Part shown: piece by piece, positions 28,304 to 37,000 of the stretch
How the letters are laid out: each line of letters starts with the position of its first letter
Position numbering within the stretch: the stretch's first letter is position 1
NCBI GenBank assembly: GCA_947482115.1
Contig: CANKII010000005.1
Span: 1-64,000 of the forward strand
Length of the DNA: 64,000 nucleotides
DNA from: Fibrobacterota bacterium
GTDB taxonomy: Bacteria > Fibrobacterota > Fibrobacteria > UBA11236
Direction of reading: 5' to 3'
Translations under genes and position numbers: made by a program
The notes under the pieces: model-generated
Databases searched by the model: none
What the model was told of the DNA's origin: nothing
The model's input: the letters and a program-made list of their open reading frames with translations, nothing else

Positions 28304-30020
28304 GCGCAATATCGCCTCGGTGGTGGCACCCGCCACGGGTTTGACCGAGGAGGCGGTGGAAAGCGTCATCACTTTGCCGCAGCATGAAGGACAGGGCGAT
28401 TTTTCCTTTCCCTGTTTTCCCCTAGCCAAAACCCTGCGTCAGGCTCCGGCCGCCATCGCCATCGATTTGGCCAAACGCCTGCAACCGCCTCCCGGCTTTG
28501 TGAAGATCGAAGCCTTGAACGGTTATCTGAATTTCTTCGTGGATAAATCCGATTTTGCGAGCCAGGTGATTTCTGAAATCATCCAAAACGGACCGGCTTA
28601 TGGAAATAATGCGCAGGGAACCGGGAAAATAATTGCCATCGATTTCTCTTCACCCAATATGGGTAAGGAGCTTGCTTTCCATCACTTGCGTGGAACCATG
28701 ATAGGCAACAGCCTCAGCCGCATCTATCATAAAAACGGCTACAAGGTTGAGCGGATCAACCATCTCGGAGACTGGGGCACGTCCTACGGAAAACTGATCG
28801 TCATGTTTCTGCGCGCGGGACTCGGCGAAGCCGATCTGCCGACTTTGACCTTGGAACGACTCAACGCCCTGTATCGCGATTTTGATGCGGCGTCCAAACA
28901 AAATCCAGGGCTGGAAGACGAAGCCCGTCAGGCATTCGCCAAACTGGAATCCAATGACGCCTTTTATCGCATCCTCTGGGCCTCCTTTCGCGAAGTGACA
29001 TTGCATGAGCTTCGACGGCTTTACGCCATCCTCAACGTGGAATTCGACGCCTATGTCGGTGAAGCCTTCTTTGCCGATCGACTCGAAAGCGTACTCGAAC
29101 TTCTGAAATCCAAAAATCTGCTGAGGGAAAGCCAGGGTGCGGAAGTTGTGGATCTCGAAGCCTTCGGCATGCCTCCCGCCTTAATCCGTAAAACCGACGG
29201 CTCCACCTTGTACATCACGCGCGATTTGGCCGCAGCCTTATACCGTCGGGAACACTACGGCTTTGAACATTGCTTTTATGTAGTGGACAACGGTCAAAGC
29301 CTGCACTTTCAGCAATTGTTCAAGGTTCTGGAATTACTCGGCATGGATTGGCATGGACGCTGCGAACACATTCCCTTCGGTTTGGTTCTGATCAAAAGCG
29401 AAGACGGCGGCTGGGAAAAGGGCAAGACGCGCACCGGACAATCCAGTTTGCTCAAGGATGTGCTGGAAGCGGCACGTGACAAGATTCTAGGCATCATGGC
29501 CGAAAAAAATCCCGATCTTGCGGGAAGCCATGAGATTGCCACACGCATTGCCGTCGGTGCTTTGGTTTTCAGTGAATTGAAGAATCGTCGTTTAAACGAC
29601 ATTCGCTTTGAATGGGATCAGGCGTTGAGCTTTGAAGGGGATTCCGGTCCTTATGTGCAGAACGCACATGTTCGTCTGTGCAGCATCCTTCGGAAAACCG
29701 GTCTGGACAGAAAGGCCTGGACTGTTGCCGACTTGAATGGAATACGCTGGGAAATTTTCACGGATTCCTCATCCCTCGCACTGGTGGATCTGTTGGCACA
29801 GTATCCGGACAAGGTTGTAACCGCCTCCCTGTCACGCGATCCCTGCCCTCTCGCGCAATACGCCCTGTCGGTAGCCGATGCCGTGCATCGATTCATCCAT
29901 GATTGCCGGGTATTGGGCGTTCCCGAGGAACGCGAACGGCTTTTGCTGGTGCATGCAGCGAAGTCGGTGCTAGGTTCGGCATTGGAATTGATTGGCGTCC
30001 CCGCCATCGAATCCATGTAG
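28290..30020 (+). CDS. argS: arginyl-tRNA synthetase
   Basis: 576 residues. ArgS N-terminal domain, then the catalytic core with DFSSPNMGKELAFHHLRGTMIGNSL: the class I HIGH region reads AFHH, so the first His and the Gly are changed relative to the usual HVGH. NHLGDWGTSYGKLI, the DAYVGE...LRESQGAEVVDLE linker and the DALR anticodon-binding domain near the C terminus (GDSGPYVQNAHVRLCSILRK) are standard. ArgS commonly lacks a KMSKS, and here GKTRTGQSSLL sits in that place. Overlap with rsfS suggests coupled translation. Confidence 0.93.
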   Translation: MTTFKRNIASVVAPATGLTEEAVESVITLPQHEGQGDFSFPCFPLAKTLRQAPAAIAIDLAKRLQPPPGFVKIEALNGYLNFFVDKSDFASQVISEIIQNGPAYGNNAQGTGKIIAIDFSSPNMGKELAFHHLRGTMIGNSLSRIYHKNGYKVERINHLGDWGTSYGKLIVMFLRAGLGEADLPTLTLERLNALYRDFDAASKQNPGLEDEARQAFAKLESNDAFYRILWASFREVTLHELRRLYAILNVEFDAYVGEAFFADRLESVLELLKSKNLLRESQGAEVVDLEAFGMPPALIRKTDGSTLYITRDLAAALYRREHYGFEHCFYVVDNGQSLHFQQLFKVLELLGMDWHGRCEHIPFGLVLIKSEDGGWEKGKTRTGQSSLLKDVLEAARDKILGIMAEKNPDLAGSHEIATRIAVGALVFSELKNRRLNDIRFEWDQALSFEGDSGPYVQNAHVRLCSILRKTGLDRKAWTVADLNGIRWEIFTDSSSLALVDLLAQYPDKVVTASLSRDPCPLAQYALSVADAVHRFIHDCRVLGVPEERERLLLVHAAKSVLGSALELIGVPAIESM

Positions 30021-30116
30021 GCCTGCGGGGGGCGGATTTAAATTCCTCCCCTACGGGAAATAATTCCGATCCTTATTCAAATCAACAACTTACACGAAAA
30101 AATCCCAAAAACAGAA

Positions 30117-30144
30117 AAGGAGCCCCGGACGTCCGAGGCTCCTT
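30117..30144 (-). terminator. rho-independent terminator of the small Ala/Lys gene
   Basis: AAGGAGCC/GGCTCCTT plus CGGAC/GTCCG form a near-perfect 28-base palindrome (one C/A mismatch). Minus-strand reading gives TTTTCTGTTTTT directly after it, so it ends the leftward transcript. It lies 40 bases after the Ala/Lys stop codon. Confidence 0.75.
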
Positions 30145-30184
30145 AAGCATTTGATTCCAACAAAGTTGGAAAAGAGGAGAAGAA

Positions 30185-30250
30185 CTACTTCTTCTTCTTC
30201 TTCGCTGCTTTCTTAGCAACTTTCTTTGCGGCTTTTTTCTTGGCGGCCAT
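30185..30250 (-). CDS. 21-residue Ala/Lys-rich histone-H1-like peptide
   Basis: Absent from the ORF track because it is short. The translation is M-AAKKKAAKKVAKKAA followed by five Lys, with no aromatic or acidic residue. It is a convincing gene: GGAGGTGATC, fully complementary to the 3' end of 16S rRNA, stands just before the ATG, the reading frame stops at TAG, and a strong terminator follows. Such Ala/Lys peptides resemble the tails of bacterial H1-like DNA-binding proteins, so it may coat nucleic acids. Other readings are a ribosome-associated or leader peptide. Function unknown. Confidence 0.7.
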   Translation of the reverse strand: MAAKKKAAKKVAKKAAKKKKK

Positions 30251-30280
30251 GTGATCACCTCCCTCCGGATGGATTTGGTT

Positions 30281-30439
30281 TTAACGAATTGTATGGATGA
30301 AAAAAGATTGAAAGCCGATCTTCGCCGTATGTGCAACAGGGAAACGATCGCCTGATAAGCCTGTGTTTATTGGGGTTCCCGCGATTCGCACTTCGTGGTT
30401 GAAGTCGTTGATGCGGAAAATGTTTTGCTGTTCGGTCAA
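30281..30439 (-). CDS. candidate 52-residue protein upstream of the Ala/Lys peptide
   Basis: TTG-initiated ORF too short for the track. AAGGA lies 8 bases before the start, and a promoter with near-consensus boxes ends about 35 bases upstream, leaving a short leader. The translation (TEQQNIFRINDFNHEVRIAG... ending FFIHTIR) has balanced composition with no long runs. The 30 bases between its stop and the ATG of the Ala/Lys gene hold that gene's ribosome site. No homologue is known to me. It may instead be a structured 5' leader. Confidence 0.35.
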   Translation of the reverse strand: MTEQQNIFRINDFNHEVRIAGTPINTGLSGDRFPVAHTAKIGFQSFFIHTIR

Positions 30440-30473
30440 TGAATTTTTCCTTCACGCCTGTTTCAATGGATAA

Positions 30474-30502
30474 ATGATAAGGTAGTTGACACGATAAGTC
30501 AA
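30474..30502 (-). promoter_or_regulatory. near-consensus sigma70 promoter, leftward
   Basis: Minus strand: TTGACT, 17-base spacer, TATCAT (5/6 each). Located 44 bases after the glnD stop codon, it gives the small gene pair its own transcript. Confidence 0.6.
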
Positions 30503-30546
30503 ACGATTATTGAAAAAATATTTTGGCCGGGGTTTGGGACGAAGAA

Positions 30547-33222
30547 CTAATCGGAAGCGAGTTCGCGTCCGATCGCGGCGATGATCTCTTCACAACGCGC
30601 ATCATCGGTAATCTTTTTTCCATCTTCGCTGGTGATGTAAAAAGCATCCGTTGCCTTGTCCGCTTCGGTTGTCAGCACGGCGCCATGCACATTCAATCCC
30701 AGTTCGCTCAAGACCAATGCTACCTGAAAAAGAATTCCGATGCGATCCCGGCACACGACATCCATCACGGTAAAAACATCGGATATGTCATTGGATGCCA
30801 ACACTTTAGGTTCGATGGGGGCATCCCCCGTAATGTCATGAACGGCACGATCGCGGCGGCGCAGCTCGCGCAATTCCCCGCGATCCAGCAAAAAGTGTTT
30901 GCGCAGTTCAGCGAGAATGCGCGTGCGAAGCACTTCGGGGGAAGAGACATTGCCCTCGGGCAATGCAACCCAGAAGCGATCGACGACGCGTCCGCCGCCC
31001 AGGGTGTAAATCTTCGCGCTCAAAATCGAAAGTCCCAAATGCGCCAGCGTTCCCGCAATGCGGCACAACAGGGCCTTTTCATCGCGCGCTGCGACCGTAA
31101 TTTCCCAATGCGTCGGCTTTGCCGACACATGAACTCCGAAATCGCCCTTTGCCGTGGCCTGCAACAATCCGGCATGCAGTGCCATGTCCTCGGGGGAATG
31201 CACCGCCATGTAATTCCCGGTAAGCGCCTGTAAATGCGTGCGCGCCTCTTCCTGAGGCAGCACTCGCACAAGAGCGGCCATCACCGCATCTTCTTCCGGT
31301 CCTCTCCGTTGCGCCTGCGCGGACTCGTAGGGAGCCAGCAACATTTTCAACGCGGCTTCGTACAAATGGTGCAGCAAGCTGGCCTTCCACGGAGACCACG
31401 CCGAGGGATGCACGGAGGAGACATCGCAATAGGTCAGCACATAGAGCTTGTGGAGAAATGCAGGGCCTTCCACTTTGGCGATGAAATCGTGGATGGTCTT
31501 GGGATCATCCAGATCCCTTCTCTGAATGACATCATTCATCAAGAGATGATGCAGGACGAGATTCGAGGCCGTGAGACAACGCGCAGCGGAAAAACCCATC
31601 CCTTCGAGGAATTTGAATATCATGGCGGCGCCGCTCACGGAATGTCCGGGACCCACGCCTTTTCCGATGTCGTGGTAAAAGCACACCAACACCAGCAATT
31701 CCCGATCGGTGACCTGCTCAAAAGCGCCACGAAGGGATTCCAGCTCCTTCTCGGAACTTTTAGCAAGATAGGCAAGCTGACGCACCACGGTGATGGTATG
31801 CTCGTCGGTCGTGTAGATATGGTAGGTGTCGTGATGGCTGTGGCAGTAGATGTAGTTGAAATCCGGAATCAACAATCCAAGGAGCCCCACATCGTTCATG
31901 CAGCGCAGCATCCGCCCCACGCGCTCGGGACGCTGGCAAAATTCAAGGAAACGGTGCAGAGGCCCGGTAAGATCGAGTTCCTCCTGCGTCGAGAACAGGG
32001 AAATGGCCTGCTTTAATCTCAGAATAGCGTGATGGGCATATCCCAGACCGTTTTGGTTGGCCAGTTCAAAGTAATCGAGGATGAGATCCAGATTTCCGCG
32101 AAAGGGATTCCCCACTCGCGCAATCAAATCCATGGCCCGATGCTCGGATTTGAAATGGGGATGTTTTTTCAGCGGATCGGATTTCCACTTGGAACCCGGA
32201 GCGGGTATCCAACGCGAAATCACGGCTTCCACCACCCGGTTCACCGTTTTGGTGTGATGGTAGAACGCCTTGAGGAACACCTGAACGGCCTTGAAGGCGC
32301 CATCGTCCACAAATCCCAGCTCTGCTGCCACTTCGGGCTGCAAATGGAAGTTGAGACGGTCATCCTTCTTTTGTGTCATGAAATGGATGCAGCAACGCAC
32401 CTGCAGGAGAAAATCATAGGCGACGCGGATGTCTTCCTGCTCCTGCGGGGTAATGAGGCCCTCGCGCACCAAATCCTCGAAGTTGTCGCAATCATGCTTG
32501 ACCTTGGCGATCCACATCATGGAATGCACATCGCGGAGGCAACCCATCCCCTCCTTGATGTCCGGTTCCAGCAATTGAACCAGTGCGCCCATCCGGGCGA
32601 TGCGATCCCGCCGCTCCCGCAGCTTGGACTCGACCAGGGTCGAAATGCGCCAAGGAAGGAGACGGCGGCTCATCATATGCGCAAAGCGACTGTAAAGTTC
32701 GTGATTGCCCGCCACAAACCTTTCATTGAGAAAGGATGTCCATGTGTCCGGGTCTTTGGCCGAAGCTTCCTTGCATTGGGCGAGGGAACGGACGGAAGAG
32801 CCCACCGTGAATCCGAAGTCCCACAAATTGCGAACGATGGATTCAGCTTGTGAAATTTCATAACCATCCGGTTTCGCAGAGGTTAGAATAAGCAGGTCAA
32901 TATCGCTTTGAGGACAGAGCTCCATGCGCCCATAACCTCCGACGGCAACAACCGCCACGAGACTCGCATCATCAGGCATTCCCATTTCCACCTGATCCCA
33001 GAAAACACGCAACAGGGTGTCGACCATCTCGCTGATGAAGCGCACGGTGTCGTTACCCGAGGCTCCGCCCTGATTCAAACGGCGAATCTTGTCGCGCTGG
33101 CGATCCAACACGGCCTTGACCTCGCGATTGCGCTGCACGGGATCGGGAACGCCGAAGCTGTCGCGCAGGGCTTCCACGAAGTCGCTGCGCTTTTCGAGAT
33201 GGGTCAGATAGCGTTGTACCAT
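30547..33222 (-). CDS. glnD: bifunctional uridylyltransferase/uridylyl-removing enzyme (PII sensor)
   Basis: 891 residues. Uridylylates PII when glutamine is low and removes UMP when it is high. Nucleotidyltransferase motif GGYGRMELCPQSDIDLLIL at about 94-112, a central helical domain, an HD hydrolase domain (HSHHDTYHIYTTDEHT and FYHDIGKGVGPGHS) and two C-terminal ACT domains (WEITVAARDEKALLCRIAGTLAHLGLSI; FTVMDVVCRDRIGILFQVALVLSELGLNV). The likely target is GlnK, encoded at 53.7 kb. GGA is 6 bases before the ATG. The gene is 8 bases after the permease gene and probably cotranscribed with it. Confidence 0.95.
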   Translation of the reverse strand: MVQRYLTHLEKRSDFVEALRDSFGVPDPVQRNREVKAVLDRQRDKIRRLNQGGASGNDTVRFISEMVDTLLRVFWDQVEMGMPDDASLVAVVAVGGYGRMELCPQSDIDLLILTSAKPDGYEISQAESIVRNLWDFGFTVGSSVRSLAQCKEASAKDPDTWTSFLNERFVAGNHELYSRFAHMMSRRLLPWRISTLVESKLRERRDRIARMGALVQLLEPDIKEGMGCLRDVHSMMWIAKVKHDCDNFEDLVREGLITPQEQEDIRVAYDFLLQVRCCIHFMTQKKDDRLNFHLQPEVAAELGFVDDGAFKAVQVFLKAFYHHTKTVNRVVEAVISRWIPAPGSKWKSDPLKKHPHFKSEHRAMDLIARVGNPFRGNLDLILDYFELANQNGLGYAHHAILRLKQAISLFSTQEELDLTGPLHRFLEFCQRPERVGRMLRCMNDVGLLGLLIPDFNYIYCHSHHDTYHIYTTDEHTITVVRQLAYLAKSSEKELESLRGAFEQVTDRELLVLVCFYHDIGKGVGPGHSVSGAAMIFKFLEGMGFSAARCLTASNLVLHHLLMNDVIQRRDLDDPKTIHDFIAKVEGPAFLHKLYVLTYCDVSSVHPSAWSPWKASLLHHLYEAALKMLLAPYESAQAQRRGPEEDAVMAALVRVLPQEEARTHLQALTGNYMAVHSPEDMALHAGLLQATAKGDFGVHVSAKPTHWEITVAARDEKALLCRIAGTLAHLGLSILSAKIYTLGGGRVVDRFWVALPEGNVSSPEVLRTRILAELRKHFLLDRGELRELRRRDRAVHDITGDAPIEPKVLASNDISDVFTVMDVVCRDRIGILFQVALVLSELGLNVHGAVLTTEADKATDAFYITSEDGKKITDDARCEEIIAAIGRELASD

Positions 33223-33230
33223 GCGGATTC

Positions 33231-34019
33231 CTATCCGAGCAGAAAGTTAGATAGCAGAAACCCGCTGACCAGAATGGCGACATTGGAGGCCACCACCGCA
33301 GCCATGGTGGCGCGCCCGACGCCCACGGCTCCCTGCGAACTGTGATAGCCGAAAAAACATCCGAACAGGGAAATCCAGGTACCGAATACGAGTGACTTCA
33401 GCAAACCCACAAACAGATCCTTGTCGGTGTAAAACAGGCGCACTCCCGAAAAGAAGGCTTCGTGGGATAATCCTTTGAAGATCACCACCACCGCAAGAGC
33501 ACCGAGAATGGCGATGAAGGAGGAAAATATGGTCAGAAAGGGGAGCATGATCATTCCAGCCGCGAGTCTGGGTGCCAGCAGGAAACGGTAAGGATTCAGG
33601 TTGAGGCATTTCATGGCGTCGAGTTGTTCCGTGACGGCCATGGTGCCAAGCTCGGCAGCCATCGCCGCTCCGACGCGACCTGAGACCACCAGCGCCGTGA
33701 GCACTGGCCCCACTTCCAGCATTACGGATTTGCCAACGGCCGTACCCACATAACGCAACGGCACATAGTCCTCAAAATTATAGACGGCCTGCCATGCCGC
33801 CACGGCACCCGTGAATACGGAAGTCAATCCGACCAGAGGAAGCGAAGTGATGCCGATGACATACATCTGCTCCACCGCAAGACGCGAATTGCGGAACACG
33901 GAAGGCAGGTTCCGGAACATTTCCAGCGTAAACTTCAAAAACAAAAAAATGGATTCAATGCAGGCGATTATTTTGCGCCCAAAAACAAGGACTTGAGCGT
34001 CGATTGTTTTAATGGGCAA
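33231..34019 (-). CDS. MlaE-family ABC transporter permease
   Basis: 262 residues from a TTG that overlaps the end of the preceding gene; other starts are possible, as the track ORF runs far into the upstream gene. Five to six hydrophobic segments with the MlaE pattern: SLPLVGLTSVFTGAVAAWQAVYNF, the conserved EVGPVLTALVVSGRVGAAMAAELGTMAVTEQLDAMKCL and ALNP-like LNLNPYRFLLAPRLAAGMIMLPFLTIF. These permeases move phospholipids between membranes with an ATPase and an MCE protein; neither partner is next to it here. Confidence 0.85.
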   Translation of the reverse strand: MPIKTIDAQVLVFGRKIIACIESIFLFLKFTLEMFRNLPSVFRNSRLAVEQMYVIGITSLPLVGLTSVFTGAVAAWQAVYNFEDYVPLRYVGTAVGKSVMLEVGPVLTALVVSGRVGAAMAAELGTMAVTEQLDAMKCLNLNPYRFLLAPRLAAGMIMLPFLTIFSSFIAILGALAVVVIFKGLSHEAFFSGVRLFYTDKDLFVGLLKSLVFGTWISLFGCFFGYHSSQGAVGVGRATMAAVVASNVAILVSGFLLSNFLLG

Positions 34020-37000
34020 GGAGGGCCTCGTAATAGGATTCGATGCGGCGTTTCTGTTCCGCTGGCAAGGACAGGCTGCGCGCCCATTCCCGCCGACGCT
34101 GCAATTCGCGGAACACATCTTCACGCACCACGGTTCCGTTGGAATCGGGTTTCAATGCGCCGCCACGATAGGCTTCCGCCTGACGCTGGCGATCGCGGCC
34201 ACGCTCTTCCATGGCATTGGCCGCTTCCAATAAACGGGTTTGGAATCGCTCCTGTTTCTTCCGCAGTTCTTCGGGATCGATTCTCCCCTGCCGCAATCCT
34301 TTTTCTAGTTCCCTCGCTTCTTGCGCAAGACGTCGCAACTTTCGCGCGGCACCTCCGGCATCATTGGCCGACTCCGCCATCTTTTCCAAAGCTTCACTGA
34401 CTCCCTGTTGTGAGTTCGCCACACCTCCGGGAGAATTTCCTTCACCATTTTGAGATCCAGGTTGTGATCCGGACTGTGAACCCGATTGGGCTCCTCCCGG
34501 TTGAGAACCGGATTGCCCCCCTTGTGGTGAACCGCCGGGCATGTTCCCGGAACTTCCTCCCGGCATTCCATTGGAACCGGAAGAACTGCCACCGCCCGGC
34601 AATGGCATCGAACCATTGGGGGAACCTTGACCCGGTTTGCCTCCGGAACTTCGGCTGTCCAGCATTTGACGCAAGAGTTGATAGGTGGCCTGATTGACGG
34701 CCATTTGTTTTCCGGAAACGCCTTTCAATCTGCCGGACATTCCATCCAGTCCTTCATCGTCACCTTCACCTTGTCCCTTGCCCTTCCCTTTGCCGCCGCT
34801 TTTCTTCCCGGATCCGTTTCCGGAATTCCCGCTCATGGAGCCTTCACCGTCATTGCCATCCTGATCATTGGATTGTTGCAGCCACTTGAGCAATTCCCGC
34901 GCAGCCTTGCGCGTGTGCAAAAGCAAACTATCTGCGGCGGGAGCGGAATTCGCGGTGAGCACGGCATCGGCCTGATAGCCCAGTTCAGCAGCTTCGTGGC
35001 GTAAGACTTCGTTCTCATACGGTTTCTCGGCCGCCAATTTTTCCAGACGGTTTCGCAACCACCGCGCAAGCTGCGCCGCGCGCTGGTTCAGGGCCGCATC
35101 TTCCTCATCCCAACCTTCGCGGACACGGTTGTTTTTGTCGCGAATAAGATCGAGCCAGCGGCCATACTCCAGAGTTTCATCCAGCAAGGCGGAGATTTCG
35201 GCAGGATCGGGACCGCCGTTCATCTGCCCCATCATGCCGTCCATGTTGTCCGCCATTTTTCTCAACTCTTCGGCGGCGGACTTCGCACTCTTGCGGGCTT
35301 TCTGGGAATTTTTCTTTCCGCCTTTATCCGCATCATTCCCGTCCTGCGACTTGTCGGAAGAATTCTTGCCCAGTTCCTTTTCCGTCTCCTGCATTTTGTC
35401 CTGCGCTTCCTGCGCATGCGGTTGATTTTTCAATTCCTGAAAAGCTTTTTGCTCCTTCGCCAACCGGTTCAACTCTTTGGTGTCATTTTCCAGTTGCTGA
35501 CTTAATTCCTCCTGCTTCGCCGCCAGTTCTTCGTCAGACTTGGAGGCATCGGGTTTGCCGTCGTCGTTCTCACCAATTTTTTCGGCAAGCTTTTCCTGCT
35601 TGTCCTGCAAATCGCGCACATCCTTGGTCAGCGTCTCCAGTGCATGCATGTCCCGGAGCATCTCCAGCATTTTAATGGCCCGATCCAGACCTTGACGCAT
35701 GTCCTTCTGGCGATCGAGCAGGTTCTTGAGGTTGTTTTGCAAATCCTCCATGCCTACCTGTTCGTTTTGGGAATCCTTTTTCAGCCGGTCCAAGGTGCTG
35801 TCCGGCAAAGCCTCTTTCAACAACTCCTGAATGCGCTCCATTTTTTGGAGCAACTCGGGAGAGATGACGCCGTTCTCCATTCCCTTCTCCAGCGTTTTCT
35901 GAATTTGAGAAAGCGCCTGCTTCACGTCCTCGCGCGCCCGTTCCTGCGCCTGAGCCGTTTGCTGCAAATCCTGACGCTTGGCATCCTGCACCTGTTGTTG
36001 ATCCTTGATCCAGGATTGCAAATCCTTTTGCTCTTTCATGTTGTGCTGTAACTCGTCCCCAAGAGCCTTGCGTTCCTGCGCCAGCGGCTCCTGCTGTTTG
36101 GCGTCCTTGGGAGGCGGCATGGATTTCAGATCGGCAAGCTTCTGATCCAACATTTGCTGGTTCTTCATCAGAGTATCCAGCCATTTCTTCTGTTCCGGCA
36201 ACGGCTTCTGCCACGCATCGGTCGGAGGAAGATGCTTTTCCATCTCCTTTGTTTCTTTGCGAAGCGATTCCAGTTGTTTTCCGAGGGGCGAATCGTGATC
36301 GACCTTGGCGGCTTCCGCATCGAGATGGCGTTCCAATCTCTGCAAATGATCCTGCGGAGCCGAATTCAATATGCGGCGGATTTCCCACGCTCCCAACGGT
36401 GGTGGCGCATCCGGTTGACTTTCATTGGCCGCCTGTTGAGGTTGACGCGGGACCCGATCCTGACGCTCCGCTGCGCTTTTCAAACTGGTAATCGCGCCGC
36501 GCTCCGTGGCATCCACCTTCGCCAACACTTCTTCAAGGGAAGGCATGCGCAAATGAATCGTTTCCGATCGCGCGGTCTTGGGACCCGACACCACATCGTT
36601 ATCGGTGGCTTCCAGATATATCTCCACGGTATTGCCGGGTTGCAAGGGAAGATCCTTGAGTTCCCACAAACCGCCACCCATTCCCGTGCCGGGCTGCAAC
36701 CACGACGAAATATCCTTCACTCCCTTGGAAGAAGCGCCTTCAATTCCTCCGGTCACGGAGTAATGCAAGGTGACACGCGATACGCCATAATCGTCCTGCG
36801 CGCGATACACGATTGGAACCTGCAGATTCCTTCCCAGTTCGCCATCGGTGGAAGGCGACAAGAAGGCGATCTCGGGTGGCGCGTCCACGCCGGGCTCCAA
36901 ACGATAAGGACCCGCATTGCCCGAAAGATGATCTTCCCGGGTGACCAAGTGCAGACGAAGTTCCACGGGTTTACGCACCGAACTTCGCAAAGTGAATGTC

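Noticed and set aside
30082-30336. 84-codon minus-strand Arg/Ser-rich ORF over the Ala/Lys gene
   Set aside because: Out-of-frame reading of the Ala/Lys repeat codons; it also runs across the terminator hairpin.
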